DNA of 64,000 bases. Origin: an uncultured Bacteroidota bacterium. Its GTDB lineage: Bacteria; Bacteroidota; Bacteroidia; Flavobacteriales; Flavobacteriaceae. The notes under the pieces were generated by a model. That model worked only from the letters and a program-made list of their open reading frames with translations, was not told the origin of the DNA and made no database searches. The stretch spans positions 1 to 64,000 of the forward strand of contig CAIUWH010000034.1 in assembly GCA_903902795.1 (NCBI GenBank), written 5' to 3'. Shown here in pieces: positions 1 through 7,687 of this stretch (position 1 is the first letter of the stretch; every line of letters starts with the position of its first letter). The position numbers and the translations under genes are program-made.

Positions 1-34
1 AAAACCCTATCCAAACCGGATAGGGTTTTTTGTT
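1..34 (+). terminator. Intrinsic terminator hairpin AACCCTATCC..GGATAGGGTTTTTT
   Basis: Perfect inverted repeat ccctatcc/ggataggg followed by a T-run. Confidence 0.75.
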
Positions 35-71
35 TTATACTAATTTTTAGAAAAAATTAATTAAAGTATAT

Positions 72-147
72 TGAACAGAGAAGTTAAGCCCGAAGGCGCA
101 GATGGTAGTGTCCGCCTAGGCGGATGGGAGAGTATGTGCTTTGCCAG
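72..147 (+). pseudogene. 3' portion of a 5S rRNA-like sequence (5' half absent)
   Basis: gaacagagaagttaagccc...gatggtagtg(hairpin)tgggagagta...tgccag matches the canonical 5S rRNA 3' half; upstream sequence is AT-rich and not 5S-like. Confidence 0.6.
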
Positions 148-231
148 TTCCCCGATTAAGCGGGTCGGGTCGTGGTCTGATTTTTGAAAACCCATAGTGA
201 AAATGAAGTTTATTTTGTTTACAAAAGGTTC

Positions 232-294
232 AAGTTTCAAGTTTCAGGTTTCAAGTTGTGTGATGTAGAACATCAAACCTGAAACTTGAAACTT
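232..294. repeat. Long hairpin: 20-bp perfect inverted repeat plus inner stem
   Basis: aagtttcaagtttcaggttt (232-251) and aaacctgaaacttgaaactt (275-294); inner TGATGT/ACATCA stem. Confidence 0.85.
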
Positions 295-519
295 TTCTTT
301 GCGTGAGGGATAGCAGCGGCATCCTTTTGCGACAAAGAGCAATAGGATTATTTATACAAATGCTGTGGAGCAAAAGATAGAGCGAATAGCCCGACCCAAT
401 TGAATTAAGAGTGATTTCCTACTTATAATAAATGACGAGTTCAATTGGGGCACGCCCAAATAAAAAACCTGCTCACTTTCGTACACAGGTCTTTTCTCTT
501 TTTTCTAAGTTCTATTCTC

Positions 520-2406
520 TTATCGAATCAACTCAAAGCTACGTTTTACAAAAGCCGTTAACTCTTCACCTTTTAATAATCCTTGGGAGATTTTGGCTAA
601 ATCGAGCGCTTGTTTTACCAAACTTTCTTGTGCTGATTTGTCTTCTGTGCTTAGAATGGTTGCCGCCAAATCGCTGTTGGTGTTGACTACCAAATTGTAC
701 ATTTCTGGGAAATTACCCATGCCAAACATTCCGCCTCCGCCGCTTTGCGACATTTCTTTCATTCGACGCATGAACTCGGGTTGCGTAATCATAAACGGCG
801 CGGCAGTGCTATCCATCGGTTCTAATTGTACATTATAATTTGTTTTAGGCACTAATCCTTCCAAGACTGTTTTAAGGTTGGTTTGTTCTTCCTCAGACAG
901 TTTTGAGATTTGGGTGTCTTCTTTTTGAATTAATTTATCGATGTGATCAGAATCGACACGCGTAAACGTTAGGTTTTCGTTATCAGCCTCTAATTTTTGT
1001 ATTAAATGCGATACGATAGGCGAATCCAATAACAGTACCTGATAGCCTTTCTCTTTAGCAATATCAATGTAACTGTGTTGTGATTCTTTGTTGGACGCAT
1101 ATAAAACGACTATCTTTCCGTTTTTGTCGGTTTGATTAGTTGTGATTGCTTCTTTTAATTCGGATAACGTGTAATATTTGTCATCTACGGTTGGATACAA
1201 TACAAAATCGCCCGCTTTTTCGTAGAATTTTGGTTCAGATAGCATTCCGTATTCCAACACAATTTTGATATCGTTCCATTTTTTCTCAAAATCTTCACGG
1301 TTTTCGTTGAAAAGACTTTTGAGTTTATCGGCAACCTTACGCGTAATGTAATTCGAGATTTTCTTCACGTTTCCATCGGCTTGCAAATACGAACGCGATA
1401 CGTTGAGTGGTATATCAGGTGAGTCGATCACACCTTTTAACATTCCGAGAAATTCAGGTACAATTCCTTCCACATTATCGGTCACGTACACCTGATTTTG
1501 GTACAATTGGATTTTATCTTTTTGTAGTTGCAGGTCTGATGACATTTTTGGGAAATACAAAATTCCGGTTAAATTGAACGGATAGTCAACGTTTAAATGG
1601 ATGTTGAACAACGGCTCTTCAAACTGCATTGGGTATAATTCCCGGTAGAAATTTTTATAATCATCATCCGACAAATCAACCGGCTGTTTAGTCCAAGCCG
1701 GATTGGGATTGTTAATGATGTTATCAACTTCAATGTACTCGGTTTTGTAGTCTTCAGGCGCATCTTCGGCCTTTGGAAGCGCTTCTTGTTTGGTCCCGAA
1801 TTTAATCGGAATCGGCATGAATTTATTGTATTTAGACAACAATTCACGTATTTTAAACTCTTCTAAAAATTCTAATGAATCTTCGGCAATATGCAGAATA
1901 ATTTCTGTTCCGCGTTCAGTTTTATCGGAAGGTTCAAGGGTGAAATCTGGACTACCATCGCATGTCCAGTGAGCTGCTGGTTCATCTTTAAATGATTTGG
2001 TGATGATTTCCACTTTTTCAGCAACCATGAAAGCAGAGTAGAATCCAAGACCAAAATGTCCGATAATTCCTGAGTCTTTAGAAGTGTCTTTGTACTTTTC
2101 AAGAAACTCTTCGGCTCCTGAAAACGCAATTTGGTTGATGTATTTTTCAACTTCATCCGCTGTCATGCCGAGTCCTTGATCGATGATGTGTAGTTTTTTA
2201 CTTTCTTTATCGATTTTTACTTCGATAATTGGATTGCCATATTCAACATTGGCTTCACCAATACTGGTTAGATGTTTTAGTTTTAGGGTGGCATCTGTAG
2301 CGTTGGAAACCAATTCACGAAGAAAGATTTCGTGATCGCTGTATAGAAATTTTTTAATTAAAGGGAAAATGTTTTCTACTGAAACATTAATTTTTCCTGT
2401 TGACAT
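520..2406 (-). CDS. htpG: Molecular chaperone HtpG (HSP90 family); likely start at MSTGKINV
   Basis: HSP90 N-terminal ATPase motifs (FLRELVSNATDA, GHFGLGFYSAFMVA); ORF 520..2430 with internal start preferred. Confidence 0.95.
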   Translation of the reverse strand: MSTGKINVSVENIFPLIKKFLYSDHEIFLRELVSNATDATLKLKHLTSIGEANVEYGNPIIEVKIDKESKKLHIIDQGLGMTADEVEKYINQIAFSGAEEFLEKYKDTSKDSGIIGHFGLGFYSAFMVAEKVEIITKSFKDEPAAHWTCDGSPDFTLEPSDKTERGTEIILHIAEDSLEFLEEFKIRELLSKYNKFMPIPIKFGTKQEALPKAEDAPEDYKTEYIEVDNIINNPNPAWTKQPVDLSDDDYKNFYRELYPMQFEEPLFNIHLNVDYPFNLTGILYFPKMSSDLQLQKDKIQLYQNQVYVTDNVEGIVPEFLGMLKGVIDSPDIPLNVSRSYLQADGNVKKISNYITRKVADKLKSLFNENREDFEKKWNDIKIVLEYGMLSEPKFYEKAGDFVLYPTVDDKYYTLSELKEAITTNQTDKNGKIVVLYASNKESQHSYIDIAKEKGYQVLLLDSPIVSHLIQKLEADNENLTFTRVDSDHIDKLIQKEDTQISKLSEEEQTNLKTVLEGLVPKTNYNVQLEPMDSTAAPFMITQPEFMRRMKEMSQSGGGGMFGMGNFPEMYNLVVNTNSDLAATILSTEDKSAQESLVKQALDLAKISQGLLKGEELTAFVKRSFELIR

Positions 2407-2576
2407 ATTTTGAACGTTTAAGTTAAACAATTTGGAAGTGGTAAGTCAAATTCAGTACCAAAAAAATAAAAGTGACAAAATGACGTAGTCGTAATTCTAT
2501 AATGAAAATTTAGTATTCTATAAATAAGTAATTGTAAATAGTAAGTATATTTGTATCAAAATTAAAACAGTAAACT

Positions 2577-3053
2577 ATGAAAAAAGTGCTACTTCTATTG
2601 GTTTTTGCAATTGCATTTGTGGGTTGTAAACCAAAACAAACAGTTGTGAATACCAAGCTTGACTACAAAGCGGCGTCGGTTATTAAAGGTAATTGGAATG
2701 TTTCGAATGTTTCCTATCCAGGTTCTGACTATATTAAAGTAACCTCTTTTGATATTGCAGATTCTAAGTGTTTTGTAGGAAGTGTGTGGAATTTTATTCC
2801 GAATAACAATAAAGGGAACATGGCTTTAAACAGTTCCACTTGCACTAGTTTTACTTCTCCAATTACATGGTACATCAACAAAGACGGAGATTTTGTCATG
2901 AAAATAATCAATGAAACTAAATCGAAAAAAGTTACAGAAGGTTATGTATTGAAAGTGGCTAACGTTTCTGAAAATTCGTTTCAATTAATTGATAAAATTA
3001 ATGTTGGCGGAAAGCTTGTTGATGTGGTGTATGAATTTCAAAAATCTAATTAA
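2577..3053 (+). CDS. Small lipoprotein (lipocalin-like, function unknown)
   Basis: Signal peptide with lipobox MKKVLLLLVFAIAFVGCK; promoter-like TATATTTG upstream. Confidence 0.7.
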   Translation: MKKVLLLLVFAIAFVGCKPKQTVVNTKLDYKAASVIKGNWNVSNVSYPGSDYIKVTSFDIADSKCFVGSVWNFIPNNNKGNMALNSSTCTSFTSPITWYINKDGDFVMKIINETKSKKVTEGYVLKVANVSENSFQLIDKINVGGKLVDVVYEFQKSN

Positions 3054-3068
3054 TTAAAAATTAAAAAC

Positions 3069-3764
3069 ATGAAAAATACGATAGTTTATTTGCTAGCAAC
3101 CCTATTTACAATAAGTACTATTTTTACAAGTTGTACTGCAGTAAAAAATTCAAATAATACTCAGAAAGGCGTTGCCATTGGCGCAGTAGCCGGCGGTGTA
3201 TTGGGAGCAGTGCTTGGAAACAATGTAGGTAAAGGCGGAAACGGAGCTTTAGGCGCTGTACTCGGTGGTGTAATTGGTGGCGTTGCAGGTGGTGTAATTG
3301 GAAATAAAATGGATAAGCAAGCCAGAGAAATTCAAACTGCTTTACCTGGAGCAGAAGTTGAACGTGTTGGAGAAGGAATTCGCTTGGTATTGGGCGAAAA
3401 TGCAGTGCGTTTTGACACGAATAAATCAACTTTAACAGCTTCTGCAAAAGCAAATTTAGATAAATTGGTTCCCGTTTTTCAAAGCTATGCAGATACAGAT
3501 ATTGTGATTTATGGTTATACTGATATTACTGGTAAGCCAGAATACAACCTTACCTTGTCGGAACAAAGAGCTATTTCTGTAGAAAAGTACTTAGAGTCTA
3601 AGGGTTTGAATATGTCAAGATTTAAAATGATTGGAATGGGTATTGCTGATCCTATTGCTACCAATGATACACCTGAAGGAAGAAGTCAAAATAGAAGAGT
3701 TGAATTTGCCATTACAGCAAATGAAAAAATGGTGGAAGATGCTAAAAAAGAAGCAGGTAATTAA
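3069..3764 (+). CDS. OmpA family lipoprotein with glycine-zipper region
   Basis: Lipobox; GAVAGGVLGAVLGNNVGKGGNG glycine zipper; OmpA C-terminal motif (YGYTDITGKPEYNLTLSEQRAISVEKYLESKG...SQNRRVEF). Confidence 0.9.
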   Translation: MKNTIVYLLATLFTISTIFTSCTAVKNSNNTQKGVAIGAVAGGVLGAVLGNNVGKGGNGALGAVLGGVIGGVAGGVIGNKMDKQAREIQTALPGAEVERVGEGIRLVLGENAVRFDTNKSTLTASAKANLDKLVPVFQSYADTDIVIYGYTDITGKPEYNLTLSEQRAISVEKYLESKGLNMSRFKMIGMGIADPIATNDTPEGRSQNRRVEFAITANEKMVEDAKKEAGN

Positions 3765-3784
3765 TTTGTAATTACTTTATATAG

Positions 3785-3816
3785 AAGCGTTCACGAAAGT
3801 GAGCGCTTTTTTTATT
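3785..3816 (+). terminator. Intrinsic terminator after OmpA-like gene
   Basis: aagcgttcac-gaaa-gtgagcgctttttttt. Confidence 0.8.
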
Positions 3817-3910
3817 TTCATATTTTTTGAAACACATTTAACAAAACATTTGCGTTAGTTTACACACTTAAATGTCAACTCAATTGTAACTTTGTTAAAA
3901 ATTCATCCAC

Positions 3911-4579
3911 ATGGAACCAGCAAAAAAAGTCAGAACAAAAAAGAAAATAGCAGACGATGCATCGATTATTTCGTTGTATATGAATCAGGTGCTTAGCAAA
4001 AATGAAGAACCGAAAAATGTATTTGTTTTTTGTAAGGATAACGGAATTGACGAAACCGATTTTTACACGTTCTTCGGTTCAATTGATGCGTTAAAGCAAG
4101 AAATTTGGGCCGCATTTTTTGAAAATGTGCAAACGACTATTCAAAGCGACGCCTCGTATGAAACGTATTCAGATAAAAATAAACTACTGACATTATATTT
4201 TTCTTTGTTTGAATTACTTACGCTCAATAGAAGTTATATTTTGTTTTCGTTAAAAGAAAATAAAGACGGACTAAAAAATCTCAAAACGTTAAAGTTATTT
4301 AGAACTCATTTTAAATCATTTATTGCTTCGATTATCGAGTCGAATGACACAGGAAATGATAAACTGAAACGCGTTTCGAAACCTATTTTTCAAGAAGGCG
4401 CATGGGTTCAGTTTTTATTTTTATTGAAGTTTTGGATGGATGACACGTCGAAAGGATTTGAAAAAACTGATGTGTTGATTGAAAAATCAGTAAATACGGT
4501 AGTCGATTTATTAGATACTAAACCTTTAGAAAGTTTGTTTGATTTAGGTAAATTTCTTTGGAAAGAAAAAATGAATTAA
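3911..4579 (+). CDS. TetR/AcrR-like regulator (divergent HTH)
   Basis: N-terminal FCKDNGIDETDFYTFFGSIDALKQEIW resembles TetR HTH; all-helical C-terminal part; 24 bp from the next gene. Confidence 0.6.
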   Translation: MEPAKKVRTKKKIADDASIISLYMNQVLSKNEEPKNVFVFCKDNGIDETDFYTFFGSIDALKQEIWAAFFENVQTTIQSDASYETYSDKNKLLTLYFSLFELLTLNRSYILFSLKENKDGLKNLKTLKLFRTHFKSFIASIIESNDTGNDKLKRVSKPIFQEGAWVQFLFLLKFWMDDTSKGFEKTDVLIEKSVNTVVDLLDTKPLESLFDLGKFLWKEKMN

Positions 4580-4603
4580 TTCGAAACAGATTACGTACAC
4601 GCT

Positions 4604-5914
4604 ATGAAAACATTAGATAAAATTCCGACCGGAAAAATCGAACGCGCCAGTCAGTTGGTGAAAACCGGATTTAAAGTAGGCGGGAACTATATGGCTTACT
4701 ACGGTGAGAAAATCGTAAATCCGTCGCTGAACAAAGACAAACTCAACGAAAGTAACGCTGAAGATATTTACGACGGTTTAAAAAATCTTAAAGGTAGCGC
4801 TCTCAAAGTGGCGCAAATGCTGAGTATGGACAAAAGCATCATGCCACAGCAATATGTGGACAAATTTTCTTTGTCGCAGTTTTCTGTTCCGCCTTTATCC
4901 GCGCCATTGGTTCGCAAAACATTTAAAAAATACCTTGGAAAATTCCCCGAAGAACTTTTTGACACGTTCACTCCCGATGCCATTAATGCTGCGAGTATTG
5001 GGCAAGTCCATAAAGCTACGTTGGACGGAAAAGTTCTAGCTGTTAAAATTCAGTATCCCGGAGTAGCCGACAGTATTAGTTCTGATTTGGCAATTGTAAA
5101 ACCTTTTGCCGTTCGCATGTTTAATATCAAAGGAAAAGATTCGGATAAATATTTTAAAGAAGTTGAAGATAAATTATTGGAGGAAACCGACTATATATTG
5201 GAGTTGAAGCAAAGTTTGGAAGTCTCCGATTGGTGTTCGGCCATTGATAATTTGCGTTTTCCTGCCTATTTTCCAGAGCTTTCCTCGGAAAAAATTCTCA
5301 CCATGGAATGGATTGAAGGAGAACATTTATCTGAATTTGCTGCACACAATACCGATCGTATAGCGGGTGACTTAATTGGTCAAGCGTTGTGGGATTTTTA
5401 TATGTACCAAATGCATCATTTGAAGCAAGTACATGCCGATCCACATCCCGGAAATTTCTTAATTGATAAGGATAATAAGCTTGTAGCCATCGATTTTGGT
5501 TGTATCAAACACGTTCCGGAAGAATTTTACGTTCCGTATTTTGAGTTGGCAAAACCCGAAATAATTGATAATCCAAAATTATTTAACGAGAAGTTATACG
5601 AATTGGAAATTTTGAGAAGTGATGATACTAAAGAAGAAATCGAGTATTTCACGAAGTTATTTCACGATTTGCTAAGTTTGTTTACCAAACCTTTTCACGG
5701 AGATTTCTTTGATTTTTCCAACGATGATTTCTTTGGTCAGATTGCTACCATGGGAGAAGAATTTGCAAAAGATACGCAACTCCGAAAAATGAATGGCAAC
5801 CGTGGTTCCAAACATTTTCTCTACATCAACAGAACGTTTTTTGGATTATATAACTTATTGCACGATTTAAAAGCACGGGTGCACACCAAATCTTTTGAAA
5901 AGTATATACAGTAA
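4604..5914 (+). CDS. ABC1/AarF/UbiB-family atypical kinase-like protein
   Basis: KGSALKVAQMLSMD, AAASIGQVH-like (NAASIGQVHKA), VHADPHPGNFLID, AIDFGC motifs. Confidence 0.9.
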   Translation: MKTLDKIPTGKIERASQLVKTGFKVGGNYMAYYGEKIVNPSLNKDKLNESNAEDIYDGLKNLKGSALKVAQMLSMDKSIMPQQYVDKFSLSQFSVPPLSAPLVRKTFKKYLGKFPEELFDTFTPDAINAASIGQVHKATLDGKVLAVKIQYPGVADSISSDLAIVKPFAVRMFNIKGKDSDKYFKEVEDKLLEETDYILELKQSLEVSDWCSAIDNLRFPAYFPELSSEKILTMEWIEGEHLSEFAAHNTDRIAGDLIGQALWDFYMYQMHHLKQVHADPHPGNFLIDKDNKLVAIDFGCIKHVPEEFYVPYFELAKPEIIDNPKLFNEKLYELEILRSDDTKEEIEYFTKLFHDLLSLFTKPFHGDFFDFSNDDFFGQIATMGEEFAKDTQLRKMNGNRGSKHFLYINRTFFGLYNLLHDLKARVHTKSFEKYIQ

Positions 5915-5937
5915 TTTTTTGTTTTTTGGTTAGGTTG

Positions 5938-5975
5938 AAGAGCGATGTGTGTTATATGCATCGCTCTTATCTTTT
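5938..5975 (+). terminator. Intrinsic terminator after AarF-like gene
   Basis: agagcgatg..catcgctct hairpin followed by T-rich tract. Confidence 0.75.
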
Positions 5976-6032
5976 TCCAAAAGTTTTGTTTTAGAAGCTC
6001 ATCCAGCCCTTTGTTTCACGTTTTTTTAAATC

Positions 6033-6150
6033 AATTGGTTGTACTAAGTTGTACTAAGAGCTTCCGTTGGTCGCTTTAGTCCAACAAGTACAGCGCAATC
6101 GCTTTGGCAAAAAGCGTTTCACTTCGGTCTGGGCTAGGGCAACCGATGTA
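6033..6150. repeat. Dispersed intergenic repeat, copy 1 (no palindrome insert)
   Basis: caattggttgtactaag...gcttccgttggtcgctttagt...cacttcggtctgggctagggcaa aligns to 26683-26830. Confidence 0.8.
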
Positions 6151-6477
6151 CATTTGATTAGTTACTTTTGGCACGTATATTCCAATTCAAAGGCAAAAAA
6201 AACATAAAAAAAACACTGAATTTCACTGTTTTTTTAAAGTGAAAACTAATAGTTTGTTGCAAAAAAATATTTTTCAGCCACGACTCCAGCATAGCGAACA
6301 GACGAAGTAATTATCGAATTTTATAACGTAAGCATTTGATTCAATTCGAATATTCATCGCAGATGAACTACTATTTATTTTGCTATTTTTTAATTCGTGA
6401 ATTCGTGGCAAAAAAAGCAATCTCAAAAGTGTTCTTTGCTAAAAGTACAATTGAAAACTGCAATTACGCTTATCTTT

Positions 6478-7147
6478 TTATCTGATTTGTCTCACTTCAA
6501 AGAAAGTCTTTCCTGGAAATGCATCAAGGTTTACTGTAGCTTGATAGTTTTCTGCAAATATTTCAACAAACCCACCAGCAGCTAAATTTACAACACAGTT
6601 AATATTTCTAGAAACAGGTCCTAAATTAGAATGATTTTGAGTTGTTTGTTGATATAAAGCGCCATTTACATATACGCCGATTGAGTAAAATTGAGCATTA
6701 CTTTGGTCGTCTGTATGATAACCCGCATTAATTTCATAAATTCCAGCTCGTGTTGCTGTGAATCGATTCGCTGCAAATTCAGAATTTGTGTCAATAACTA
6801 CTGTCGAAAAGTTAACAATCTGCCAACCCGCTGTGCCTAATAATTGATTTGCCGCTAAATTTGTTCTTATAACTGATAAAGTAGAATTTGGTGTAGTCCA
6901 TGAAAGAACACCACTTGCATTACTAGCTAAATATTGGTTGGCTGTACCTCGTGCCACCGGAAATACATAACCTGTTCCAGCTGGATCACCAATTTGAAAA
7001 GTACTGTTAGTTCTTAGAATTCTCGTTGGGCTAAACTCGCCATATATTAATGACGTAATTGGAGTAGTATTAGAATTTGTAATATATAATTTATTAGAAG
7101 TGGTTTCATTTTCACCCGCTTGATTACCGATTGCTTGAAATTTACCT
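6478..7147 (-). pseudogene. 5'-truncated secreted protein fragment with C1q/TNF-like C-terminal domain
   Basis: ORF 6478..6957 extends in frame upstream (GKFQAIGNQAGENETTSNKLYITNSN...GDPAGTGYVFPVARG) to an in-frame TAA at the 5' edge, with no ATG and no signal peptide. Confidence 0.65.
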
Positions 7148-7687
7148 ATTTATTAAAAAAATAACACTAAAAATGCAGTACTAATAATTATGAAGATAAT
7201 TATTTATGGAATTATTGCATCGTCATAACATGATAGTAAATCAAAGATTGAGTAGTTTATTCCTTTTTTAGATTTAATTTGGCTGCGCATAATAGTCGGT
7301 AGTAGTTTAGATTGACTAATTTGGTTTAAATAGTGGTGTATGGAATGATACATTGCTTAAGCACTTAGAAATCCTTCTATTGTTTGCTTGCATTTTATTC
7401 TTTTCTATACGTTTATCGCAGTATTAGTAAGCGCTAACAATTAAAAGGCGGTTCAATTGTATTTTACTTAGTACTATTTCATACTAGTAGCAGCGCCAGC
7501 TCGCATTAGTTGATAAATGTTGCTGCCAAGAGCTAATTTTGAATAAGTGGTTATAAGTCATTAAAATAAGTCGATTGAGTTTAAAAAGCATGACAGGTCG
7601 TTATTGTGAATTCATATAATGTTGCTAAAAGCTTAAGCGCTCAAAAAAAAAGCGGCATCCATTTTTGAATACCGCTTTTAATTAATT

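Noticed and set aside
111-124. Palindrome TCCGCCTAGGCGGA inside the 5S-like fragment as another inserted palindrome
   Set aside because: 5S rRNA normally has a hairpin at exactly this position (E. coli gatggtagtg-TGGGGTCTCCCCA-tgcgagagta has almost the same length), so it is most simply the native helix.
151-175. ccccgattaagcggg and gtcgcccgatgggct (31800) as further palindromic inserts after 'gctttgccagt'
   Set aside because: Symmetry is poor and no empty-site copy is visible in the window.
593-838. Plus-strand ORFs antisense to htpG (432..686, 593..838, 1790..1972)
   Set aside because: Antisense shadows of a strongly conserved gene; no independent protein features.
7430-7470. gcgctaacaattaaaaggcgg as an integron attC-like site
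   Set aside because: No matching complementary GTTAG-type partner and no cassette array or integrase in the window.
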